Positions 10,501 through 21,148 of a stretch of 64,000 nucleotides of DNA are shown here, in pieces. Origin of the DNA: Cruorifilaria tuberocauda (lineage: Eukaryota; Nematoda; Chromadorea; Rhabditida; Onchocercidae); contig JABVXU010000054.1 of assembly GCA_013365365.1 (NCBI GenBank), forward strand, positions 124,001-188,000, given 5' to 3'. A program made the translations under genes and the position numbers. The stretch's first letter is position 1. Each line of letters opens with the position of its first letter. The notes beneath the pieces were generated by a model. The model did no database searches. It was not told the origin of the DNA and saw nothing but the letters and a program-made list of their open reading frames with translations.

Positions 10501-13500
10501 CTAACAAATTTTTTTATACAGCCAAACACTATCAAAGCCAATTCCAGTGTTGCATAGCAATAGCCACCGAGTGCTTCCGTCTGATGATGGTAATGGGAAA
10601 CGACAAGCTATCAGAAAAGAACCAATCTTCATTTCCATAATTTTGATAGATAAATCACTCATCTGCAAAATTCATTTCTTTCACCTTTGATTTATTTAGA
10701 AATGAATAGTCGAAGAGTAGCTCACAGTCAAAATGAATATTCCTAGTTATATTCAAATTAATCAAAAAGTATATCTAAGCTGTAGTAAACTTACTGTAAA
10801 ACTTCAACTTACCAAAGTTTCGGTCCCAAATATAATTGCCGTTTTATATTGCTTTAGATCGGCTTTGAAAATATCTTTACGACAAAATTTAGTAAGATGT
10901 GAAAGACCTTCTCGATGAGCCCTCCACCGTGAATACAGTACTAGTGGGATGTTCAACTCCAGGCCAACACTCAAGTAACCTGCCCTGGCACACTGTAAAA
11001 CCTGAAGAGCTTTTAACAAACTCAACACTGACAAACAAGAAAAATCAATGATAAAAAACATGTCAAAATTATTGTCTTGACTTGACAATTTTCCTGTTGA
11101 AAACAATTTTAAAAATTCTGAATTCTAAAATGTACGAACAACTTCCACGAGAAAATACACAAATTTCTTAATCTCAATAGATGGAGCTTCAACAATGAAA
11201 CAGATGTAAAAATAACAGAGCAAAAAAAAAAAAAAAATTAAAGCGAAATTGAGGATGAAAGGAAAAAAGTTTATAATAGGCACTTCGAAAACTGTCAAAA
11301 CTGAATGAGATCTCTGAACAGTACTTCAAGATGGATCTATCTCTTTTTTATAATTACTTAGTTTAATTTGAATAATTTAAAAAAGCCTCCTCTTAAACAA
11401 TAAATTCGTTCCCAAATAAATTAAATGCTGTTACAATTAATCTGTTTTGTGAACAATTCATCATGAAATAATTTCCGTCATAAATCCCGAAGACTTAACC
11501 TAAAGCCTCGCCAATTTTTAGACAAGAAAAAATGTCCTGACTTTATAGTTAAGAAATAACTGATTATAAATCGGCTATATCGGCCAAAAGACAAAATTTT
11601 TATATATGTTCAAATCACAGAAGAATGTATGTGCGCACATGTATGTATGTATGAGGAAACATATGAGATGCGTAATTCAAAGTGAAATATCGTTCAATTT
11701 GAACAGATTAATCATGGAATATGATGCACTCATATTTTTGAAAATAAATTAAAAATATATAAATAACCAGGTGTATGGGATGATAAACAAGATATACAAT
11801 TTTGACATTTATACCTGTAACAATCATATCAGCTAATTAGAACGAAAATTACAAATCGCTTTTGCAATTTTGAACAAGTGTGAAAGATTTTCGCAATTTC
11901 CATCCATTTAAACTTGTAAAATCTCCTTATTTTGGAAAATTCTGATACTTCAAGTTTTAAAAGGTCAAAATACCACTGCTTTCTGCGTAAACTTAGAAAT
12001 GACAGTAATATCTTAGCAAATTTCTCGCTATATCCAAGGGGTAACTAAGATTAAAAACGCTTGATAACTGACGATCCGTCCCTGCATCTGGAATAATTCT
12101 AAAAAAATTAGTAAAATTAGTTACTAAAAATTAGTAAAGCTGATTCGTGAGATCGATTAAATACTACTACATCGCTCAGTTTAACCTTTTTCGGAAAGAA
12201 AAAATTCGGCAGTTTTAGTTGTCAGCCCTTTCCGAATTTCACTAGCCTTTCCACCGTCCTTTTCTTAGGTATTCTCTTTGTTTTCTTTCAGCATCACAAA
12301 AACTACGCAAATGATTCCACCCACTATTATATATTTCATATCTATACATTATTAAAAAATAGAAAAAAATGACATGAAATTTAAAAGACGCTATGAAAGA
12401 ATAACTGCAAGTAAATAAACAGATGGTAAAAAAACACGTTAATGCTTCGTTTCGGCTAGTATAGGCGATGAGCTGGTATGATGATAACCGATTGCAATTC
12501 GAGCAAATCGCGCACGCCGTAAGATTTGCCTTCGACTTTTAGACGATTTCTTCTGCTTCTTGACACGTAATCTAAGATCTTGACCCCGATGACTAACACC
12601 GTTTTCTTCATCCATTTTTAACAACAACGATTCCAAGTCACCTTTTTTGATCGGCTTTACTGAAATGTCACGAACAGCTCGAAATTGACCACAATTGTTA
12701 ATGTGTTCGTTTTCTAATCGGAAATAATTCCATATAAAACGTCGAAACACTTCCAATGGAGCAGTAATACAGGTTAGCAAATCGGATTCCATTGTCCAAG
12801 CTTCACCGAGTGAAATATTGAGTACCCAAGACAACCGCAATACGAAATCTTCCACAATGGCACCATAATAATACCATTTGCAACCATAAATCATTTCTTC
12901 GCGGAGAAAGGGTGAATCTTTCGGAGCCAATGGGTCAATAAGACCCCAGTCCATAAAAATATCCCAGATAAATGTATAAGCAAAGCTGAAAATGTAGGAT
13001 GCAATCCATAAATAAAAGAATATACTTGTTGCGGTGGGATCAGTTTTCTCAGCCCAGTGATTAAGAGATTTGAAAAAAACGACGAGGTAAGTCGTCGAAT
13101 ATTTACCAGCATTGATAAGATGAGGACGAGCATGGCCCGTATCGCGAAAACGTCGCAGGCATTGCATAAATCGAACCGTAGCCGGAAAGATTGATACCAG
13201 GATGCGGATTCCGGATGAACTAGTGCACATATCACGACCCGTACTGATATCAACATAACCCCAAGGAATCGCTTCATTTGTCGTCATATTTACCGTTCGA
13301 ACCGAAAGGGTCCAATCTATGTAATCTACTTCTGTGGTGTAGAAACATATAAAATACTGGAAATCAAGAAAGCTCGTTACTAATGAATTCATTTGGTCAC
13401 CGAGCCAGAAATCGATGAATGTAACATAGTGTAGTGGAGCAGTGAAGCAATTGAAGCAATGCTTTAGAATCCAGAAACGACTATTTCTTTGAAAGATGCT

Positions 13501-16500
13501 GTTCGGTTTCTTCAACGGGTTGAAAATGTAGACGACACAAATAATCATTAAGAACAGAGGAAAAAGAAATGGTGGTAAATGAATGAGATGACAGTACAAA
13601 TATCCCAACACACAAAGGGACCATAGCATACACATGAACGAGGCAATTTGCATCACTGACTGATAAGTCAGGTGATTTCGTGGATCAACTTCGAAGATAA
13701 GTACATGGTTGACACCAGCTTCGGCCCATCCCCACATATTCAAACCGCATAACCAAATTGCAACAAAAAGCAATATCGGACCGCGAAAAAGTCTAACAGC
13801 AACCCATTTCGGTTCAGTAGATCGTGACCCAGAGGCAAACCACGAAATGACTATAGCTATACCGAGTACAATAAATGCTCCAAGGAAGAGACCTAATGTA
13901 AAAGTAGTAGTAGCATGCTGTTTCTCACTTAACGGTGGTACTTTAAGTCGTTTCATACCAGCTTGCCGATTTCCACCCTCTAGATCATTGATTACATCTC
14001 GTTCTACATTACTGATTAATGTCTCCACTTCACGGTTCAGAAAAAAAGACGACTTTTCCACTCTGCTAATCCGCCACTCCAAACCCCGCTCATTTTCAAC
14101 CAATTTATCGTGCTTCTTCAAAATCTTCCGAAATCCGGTTGCATTCAGTTGCTGATAATTCTGCAATAGAACTAGTGCCAGATAAAATTCGGAGAAGGCA
14201 AGTTTCAGTTGCTGCGCTGTTTTTGCATGCTCCCTGGTGATATTTCGTACGGAAGTGCTGTGTCGCTTAATCCGTTGTCGTAAAGGAGTGGAATCTGTGA
14301 TGGATTGTGTTTCTCGATTTTCTAAGGCTTCTTTGAAGGCCATTAATTCGGCATTTAATTCATGAAATTTTCCTTGCGCTTCAGCAATTTTCTGACTGTA
14401 AAACAAATTAATTTTAGTCAGCTCTCGTTCACATTCAGCGAAAAACTTTTCGTCCATCTGAGAAATGTACTGTTCGCGGGCTTCCGGTTCTGTCGGTAAC
14501 CCTGTCATCATTTCATATAACATTGATTTCAACGCTTCGTAACGAATATATTGCTTTCGCCATTCCGGAGTTAAATGACTAGACAATTGTTCGCCGAATT
14601 TCATCGCTGAAACACAAAGAAAGTAACAATACAGGAAATGTTTCAATAAATTCATGATGGTGATTAGTTCTAACGATCCAATAACACAAAGAATTGCATC
14701 AATTAAGGATAGTAATGCAATAATAGATACACTGAGTCTCAAGAACCACTCTTTCCAGCTTATTCAATTCTTGAAAGCTCGTAAATTTTTGAAATATTTC
14801 ATCCATGTTTTTATTATAGGCATCCATTAACAAAACATTATCCTCCAGTTTAATGGATAAATAAAGTGTAAACATAATTTCAATATTTTGGAATGCAAAC
14901 ATAATCTAATTCTGAAAATTTGGAACTATAATGAATTGTCAATTATAATAAAATCAATTATATCCCCATCCTAATAAGATGCGAAATTCTTTTGAATGCT
15001 CAATATGCAGAAGCACCCTAGGGCCAGCTCACGAGTTCTTTGGATCACAATGTCTAAGACTAAACATTGCAACATCAGTGGATTGTACTATTGCAATAAA
15101 TTTAGAAGTAATAAAAGGATAGAAAACTTCCATCAATAACTTAAAAATAAGAGAAAATAAAATACCATTCAGATGAAATCAAAAGCAGATGAATATTTTT
15201 CTCGCTGTGTTCTTCCATTTTTTATCAGCTCACTTTTTAGCGTATTTTTAGAAGCACATAGATCAAAAGACAGCATATCAAGTTTTGCTTATAAAGAGAC
15301 ACTATTTTACACAAAAAAATCACATAAAGCGCGAGGAACGCAACTGAAAAAACTAGGAAATAAATGTAAGATTTCCCAAAAAATAGTGAATGTAATAATG
15401 GTGGTAAATAATAATCTCCTGTTGGGACATCATGGCTAAAATATCTTTGTATAATTGATATTTAGACTAAAGAAATTGCTAGTCAATATTAGACACAATT
15501 TTTGCTTATGTGATATCATATATTTTATCTTCTGTGATATATGATTCTAAGCAGTGCCTCTATTATATAATGACCAGATGATTCTTAGCTTCCTATCATC
15601 AAAAATGACCATCCATGCACTACTAGTTTCTCCATCAAATGACTAAATTTTCAAGCCAGCTAAAAGAAATTGTTCGTTTACTGACTTAAGTTTTTCATCG
15701 AAGTTAATAATAGTCATTCTTCTCACCCATGACCTTTTGGGCTTTTTCTTCTTCAACTCAATTCAGGCTAACTCAGTTCATTCCGTTTACGCTCCCAACA
15801 CTTCGCATCATTTCATCAGTCCATCCAGCTTTAAGCAAGCAAAGCGACCAATTTTATTCTTGATATTGCTTGATATTTTCTATCCTTTGTACCTGGTGCA
15901 AAAATTATAACCCTCTGCCTAGAAAATACGTTTCTTAAGAATGATTCGATACACAAATGCCAACTTGCCCAACAATACTGCCAATATAAAACGTTAAATT
16001 ATTTCTCTAACTGCCAATCAAATTCACTTTCTGGAACTATGCTCCACTGATAGAATGATATCACATATTCTTGCTTTAACTTCTTATTCGTCCCTTTCCT
16101 TATTTTAAGCCTTAAAAAGAGAAAAAACTTCTATCTAGAAATCTGGTAATACATCAGAACTAATCTACTAATACTGAAGTGTCAAATTTTATGTAAATTA
16201 AATGATCTGTTATTAGCAACATCTAACAGATAAGGTTCAGCAAACAATGGAAGTTGGACTTTTATTGCAAGTATAAGCAATTCTCACCGAAATTAGTTGC
16301 AAACCTCAGATTAAAATTCGAATAAAAGATTTTCGTAGAGTAAGCTTTTCCGTCCAAATTTTCTATATGTTAAGAAAAAAAGACATTGGTTGTACAGCCA
16401 GAGGAGAGATTTAGCACATCATGGAAAACATAAGCTCTAAACGCACAATAGCGGATCAACAACAAACAAGAAGAGTGATATGCAACGTTTATTCACTGCA

Positions 16501-18507
16501 AACTTTGGTGGAAAAAGGAAGATTTAGTTAGTTTTTTAAACTAAAGTACGGCCAAAACAGCCATCAAACATGAGGAGAATATTGTTGTGTGAAAAAAATT
16601 GATTGATATAGGTGAATTATAGCGAACCCATCATTGCTAACTTGTTAATCACTAAGAGGACAAAGATCAAAGTAGAAAAGCTGAGTAAAAAAATCAATTG
16701 ATAATAGAAAGCATTGCATTGATGGACACATTAATAGAAAGTATATACTTAACTGAAAGACAGCGCTCTTCTCACCTATCTATCCGAACAAATCATGAAT
16801 AGCATACGAACATTTTAGGGCCTGATTTAGATCAAAAAATTTTTGTACGGTAATATTATGACAAAAGACTGATACCATAGAACTATTCTAACAATATATT
16901 CGAAAAAAGTCTCTGTTTGATCATTATTTGATTATTTTTTAGTGATATCAATCTTTCGTGTACCTGCATAATACATCGTTAGAATATATATTTTTTCTTG
17001 AAAGCTACTCATGATGCGTACATTCAATAAACTATTATTTTATTAAAAAATAGTCAGCTAAAGATTAGACAAAAGAAGCTTTCGATAAATTAGCTATAAA
17101 AATACTTAATTGCTAATAGCCAATTTATGGAAGAATCAAATCTATGTAGCTTTTCCAAAGCCAATCGATATCCTCTCAAGTTGTTTCTTCTTCAAAAAAT
17201 TATGCTTCCAACTTTTGAAATAATTTATTTCAAAATAAATTTGTGAGCAACCAAATTCTCGAAAGTCAGAAACAGCCTTATTTGAATCATAAAATTAGTA
17301 ACTAATTGAAGAAAAAGCATTCAACAACGAATAAAAGAAATAGAGTTTAACACAATACATCGCACAAGATTATGTTTACTTAAGCGCAATTTTAACTAAA
17401 TGTAAAATCAATTGAAGCATTATAAATGTAATACTTTTTATTCTATAGATTCCAGAAGTTATTACTAGTTTGGTTACTTCTGTTCCTTACTTAGGTGAGT
17501 TTTTGATTTGATGAGTTCGGAGTACTTTTACGCATCAATTTACCCATTTACACATCAATACTGTCCGTTTGACTGCCTTTTTTTGAAAATGTTAAATTGA
17601 CAAATCAATCAAGGATTATATCTATTGTATTCTAAAAGAAAAATTTATAATCATTAAATAACTTCAACCACCCGAATCACAGGATCCTTGAGTTTTCCTT
17701 GAGTTGATAAAAAGATTTTCCAGCAATATGCTGTACCACTACGGACATAAAATACTTCGCAGCATTTAGGACTACACTTCATAGCATATTATGGTTTAAA
17801 TCGAAATCGTTTAGCACTTTAAAATACATTATACTTAAAAATTACTTCATATTACTGATAAGCTAAAATAAAAGTTCAGTTGTTACCTAGATTTTTTATT
17901 TCATTGAAATATTTTTTCTCGAAATTCATTAGCTAAAGATCTATAGCATCAATTTAATCAAACAGTGAACGTTTTTCCTCCAGCGTTAAGTTTTAAAAAT
18001 TCCTTAGGTTTCAGTACTTTATTTTAGTTCCATCAAGCAAAGACGAATTCTGTGGTAAAAAAAGGTAAAAGATGAATAGAATTTGAAGAGACATTGTTCA
18101 TTTTTTCAGAAAAAATGTTCTGTAACAATCAATAAGTATTGGCATAAGCAAAAAACAGACGATCTAAGCTGGTGTGGCTAAGCTATTTATGCACTTTTAT
18201 ATCGACAGGAATATGAAGTTGAGATTACGATCACGGAAAAAAGTATTGTTTTCCTTGATAATTTCAGAAATGGAAGAAAAAAGCTCACAACACGTCCATC
18301 ACCGCTACCCAAGTCGACAAGAGGTGAGATTTCAGTTGGACATGCTGATAACGCCGTTGCAACATTTTGCAGTTGTTGTGGCGTAGCTGGAACATATGGT
18401 ATGCAGATTTTACGTAATGCTGGAGTGACAAACGGCATACACACAGCCGTTACAGCGACAGAGCTTGTAGCCATCGTACCTGCAGCAATCATACCAGCCA
18501 GTCCCAT
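10501..18507 (-). CDS. FAM173-family mitochondrial protein-lysine methyltransferase
   Basis: Three exons on the minus strand, 18289-18507, 10813-11001 and 10501-10662, join in phase 0 to give 189 residues. Exon 1 encodes an N-terminal hydrophobic segment, the PYVPATPQQ motif (37-45) and the SAM-binding DLGSGDGR (65-72). Exon 2 continues directly with VLQCARAGYLSVGLELN, the block that follows this motif in the family, then LVLYSRWRAHREG and KDIFKADLKQYKTAIIFGTE. Exon 3 supplies the closing ACRFPLP and FDSVWLYKK. In animals FAM173A and FAM173B (ANTKMT, ATPSCKMT) trimethylate lysines of the adenine nucleotide translocase and ATP synthase subunit c; which role applies here cannot be decided. A TTTTGTTCCAG acceptor lies about 6 bases before the ATG and may be a trans-splice site. 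The first intron is about 7.3 kb and contains the XPR1 gene. Confidence 0.88.
12439..14604 (-). CDS. xpr1: XPR1-type SPX-EXS phosphate exporter, intronless
   Basis: A single uninterrupted frame encodes 721 residues, close to the roughly 700 of animal XPR1. The start at 14604 is set by the SPX opening MKFGEQLSSHLTPEWRKQYI, with a GTGTTTCAG acceptor two bases upstream (trans-splice site or 5' UTR intron). The N-terminal SPX domain, about residues 1-210, keeps the lysine-rich GFRKILKKHDK inositol-phosphate-sensing helix. Several membrane helices follow from about 225. The EXS domain is shown by CLRRFRDTGHARPHLINAGK, DWGLIDP, PLEVFRRFIWNYFRLENEH and CGQFRAVRDIS. XPR1 exports inorganic phosphate across the plasma membrane in response to inositol pyrophosphates. 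The gene lies wholly inside the first intron of the methyltransferase gene, on the same strand. Lack of introns is out of keeping with neighbouring genes and suggests a retroposed copy, though no poly(A) remnant is obvious. Confidence 0.95.
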   Translation of the reverse strand: MKFGEQLSSHLTPEWRKQYIRYEALKSMLYEMMTGLPTEPEAREQYISQMDEKFFAECERELTKINLFYSQKIAEAQGKFHELNAELMAFKEALENRETQSITDSTPLRQRIKRHSTSVRNITREHAKTAQQLKLAFSEFYLALVLLQNYQQLNATGFRKILKKHDKLVENERGLEWRISRVEKSSFFLNREVETLISNVERDVINDLEGGNRQAGMKRLKVPPLSEKQHATTTFTLGLFLGAFIVLGIAIVISWFASGSRSTEPKWVAVRLFRGPILLFVAIWLCGLNMWGWAEAGVNHVLIFEVDPRNHLTYQSVMQIASFMCMLWSLCVLGYLYCHLIHLPPFLFPLFLMIICVVYIFNPLKKPNSIFQRNSRFWILKHCFNCFTAPLHYVTFIDFWLGDQMNSLVTSFLDFQYFICFYTTEVDYIDWTLSVRTVNMTTNEAIPWGYVDISTGRDMCTSSSGIRILVSIFPATVRFMQCLRRFRDTGHARPHLINAGKYSTTYLVVFFKSLNHWAEKTDPTATSIFFYLWIASYIFSFAYTFIWDIFMDWGLIDPLAPKDSPFLREEMIYGCKWYYYGAIVEDFVLRLSWVLNISLGEAWTMESDLLTCITAPLEVFRRFIWNYFRLENEHINNCGQFRAVRDISVKPIKKGDLESLLLKMDEENGVSHRGQDLRLRVKKQKKSSKSRRQILRRARFARIAIGYHHTSSSPILAETKH
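14605..18288 (-). other. Remainder of the large FAM173 intron
   Basis: This stretch lies upstream of the XPR1 gene and inside the methyltransferase intron. It should hold the XPR1 promoter. A slightly less AT-rich patch with an open frame occurs near 15,740-15,890, but lacks a convincing donor. I see no other gene, RNA or repeat. Confidence 0.5.
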
Positions 18508-20602
18508 TTGGTTCCTGGAACAAAACTAATACTATGATCCAGGGTAGCTAAACCGGGACTTTGGGCTCACACCGAAACATACCAATTTTTGTAACCCAAA
18601 TACTGAAAAATTGAAATTGACAGAAGAATAAGTCGAAATATCAAAACACCATTCCACCACCTCACCAAAACTTTGGAATTAGCAAAAATACATTAATGAA
18701 ATCAAAATTAACTTTAAAATATTTTAGGGACTCAAAAAGAAAAATGTATACAGCAGGATTTTCTGACGCCTTTCAAACTCTAAAAGTATCATAAAACAGG
18801 AAGAATATGATCGATACTTAATTCTCTGAAAAAATTAATAAGAAATATGTGAATATACAGTGCGCAGCGTGTTAGCTGATAAGATTACCTACATCAGAAA
18901 GATCTGTTTCATTTCCGCTAACTTTCAAGAAATAGTGATTGCACTTGTCTTTACGATATATATCATTTCATCATAACGTCTCTAGTAATCATCAACATGC
19001 CGTGTTTTTTTCCTTTCATCATAGTAATATATTTTTCAATTTTGAATTATCTCCCCGTAAGAATTTCTCCCGAGAATGGAGTTGAAAGAAAGTGATATTT
19101 CTACCTATTATTGTAAATCTCCTTGAAAAAACTGAATGAATTTCTGATAAAGTTAATCATGTGATGGGCGAAAATTAATTACCTCACCAATAAGCTATAA
19201 TTTTGCCAGCGAAATATTTCAGGACTAAATATTTGCAACCAGCAATGACAGTCATACTATTTTAAGCGTTGTCCCACACCTATATTTTTCATACTAGATA
19301 AAATTTGCGTATTGTAAATTGTTGAGTCCTGTAAATTCTACCCTTTAAATATAATATTCAACACATTAACGTCAAACCGAAACTTCGTCCGAATTTTTTC
19401 ATATGTTCATTAGCTAAATAGCTATATTAAATGGATCGTCCTAAATGTATTAGTGCAAGTGAGCAGATGTTTGAATGCATCTATGAAAAAATGTAATGTC
19501 AGGAAATAATGGAGAACCGCATCGATATGTCTTCAACGATTATTGACACAAGCTCCAATTTTCCTCACGGCAACAAGGAAGGATAACTAAGATGATGTTC
19601 GGTAAAATGTATCGATAGCTTATGAATCATCTTTGTCGATTAAAGATCATGTGTCACCAATTTCAAAGATATAAACAAATATTTCCATAGATTTCCACAG
19701 GAAAACCTTTTCTGCTTTCTAATCCTACATGTGTTTCATTTTAATTCTCATCTCAAACTTCTTTTGATGACGAGACAAGCCATACAGCCGTATGAATTTA
19801 ATGATTCGGCAGCAGAACCGAAGACATTAGTTAGTTCTAAAAACAGAACTGGAGAGGTACATCGGATATTTACAAAAATGAAACATGTTAATACATCGTT
19901 AGACCAAATTGAGTATTTTTCCTGCTTCAAGTTATATAAATAAACCTATTATTTATTTAAAAAATTAAGTATTTTCAGTCCCACTTCACATTCTACAGCA
20001 AGACGCGCAAAAATAAATATAAAGATCGTTAGACTCAATTTTGATAGTCACTGAGAGACGGAAAAATAATTTGCATTCTCTAATTCCAGTTATGTCTTAA
20101 ATATTCATTTTCCTTCGCTAATTCCCTCTTCTTTAGCAGAATTCTCATTTTTCAGCTTTTCATATTATGAAATTCTCTCAGTGACTCAATAAGCTGTAAA
20201 AAAATCACCAAGTAATAATGTTCAGGCCATTTATCCACTTCCCTATCCGAGAATCACCGATCTCCTCGTCTTAACGTCTGTCCACCGGTTCACTGTCCAT
20301 CCGATCACACCGATCATATCAGTGAAACAATTTTAACGGCACTTTAGCTGCAGCAGACGTTTGAGTCCTGTGGTAATTGTGCTGGTGGACAACTGCTGTA
20401 GGGTTTTTTGTGTCGAAGTTAGGTTTATAGATAACTGGCAAGTTTTTGGTTCGTTTTTGGTTATCTGGCAAGTTTCCGATTTTGTCCATTCCGGCACGGA
20501 TTAAATGAATAGAGGTGGACATCCGAAAATGCAACTGTTGTCAAGATATTCATTTATTGCTCTCGTGTTTTAGAGACACTCATTTAATTCTCTCCGTTTG
20601 TC
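18508..20602. other. Intergenic region between divergent FAM173 and eIF3a genes
   Basis: These two genes are transcribed away from each other, so promoters of both should lie here. Open frames at 19,731-19,943 (+) and 20,319-20,534 (-) lack splice or homology support. The patch at about 20,220-20,720 is less AT-rich than its surroundings and could be the eIF3a promoter and first exon. Confidence 0.4.
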
Positions 20603-20749
20603 ATGAGTGTTTTTCATTCAGCGCTAGTTGTCTGTGTTGGGGGAGTGATGAGTGCAGTCAGTTTTGAGAATCAGGTCTTTCTAATCTCGCAGGTTAACGC
20701 TGATTTTCTATTTAACAAATGTATCGACCTTAAGGTAATTTCCATATAG
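20603..20749 (+). other. Candidate 5' untranslated exon or upstream ORF of eIF3a
   Basis: An ATG at 20603 opens 48 codons that begin with a hydrophobic, signal-like stretch (MSVFHSALVVCVGGVMSAVS). A donor AAG|GTAATT occurs inside it near 20,734, and an acceptor TTTCAG ends at 21083, 65 bases before the eIF3a start codon. Splicing these would give a two-exon leader in which this frame ends soon after the junction, making an upstream ORF. It could equally be an unrelated small protein or non-coding. Confidence 0.25.
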
Positions 20750-21148
20750 TAAATTGTATCCAAAATTTATGCATTTAATGCAGTATTTCGATAAGCTGTG
20801 GGAGATGCCTTTTGAGATTGAAAAGAAGAAGAAATCTTCTGTGTGAATACTGTTAGAATCGAATAGCTCCTACCACAAAGATGGTTATTATGTTACATGC
20901 TAAATGTAAGTCTTAGACCGCATTTTCATAACAAGTATCATACATTTCTTCATGGTCAGCAAACCGAAAAGCAATTATGGTATTAAGCTGTTTTGTTTTA
21001 TTTGTACCTTAATCAAAATGATGCTTTACGAATTATCTTTGCTTTCTCGATACTAACTTGATTTTGAAATCATTGGATTTCAGCACTGAAAGCTCAATTG
21101 CGAGGAGGCTATATTTTGAAATAAAAAAGTGAAGGAAAAAAAGATAAT

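Noticed and set aside
12190..12236. Inverted repeat TTCGGAAAG ... CTTTCCGAA, 9 bp arms with a loop of about 29
   Set aside because: Short arms, no poly-T or mobile-element context; it lies downstream of XPR1 and could form by chance in 64 kb.
12891..13277. Second minus-strand frame of 128 codons inside XPR1
   Set aside because: It overlaps XPR1 in another frame of the same strand, where the XPR1 frame is conserved across the whole segment.
13709..14155. Open frame of 148 codons on the plus strand
   Set aside because: It lies antisense to the well-supported XPR1 coding sequence and has no family resemblance; long antisense frames are expected opposite a long gene.
14699..14902. Minus-strand frame just upstream of XPR1
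   Set aside because: The SPX domain already begins properly at 14604 with an acceptor two bases before it. No phase-matched donor links this frame to it.
15740..15890. Less AT-rich open segment after a TTCAG site
   Set aside because: It ends in a stop without a donor and shows no homology; it may be part of the XPR1 promoter.
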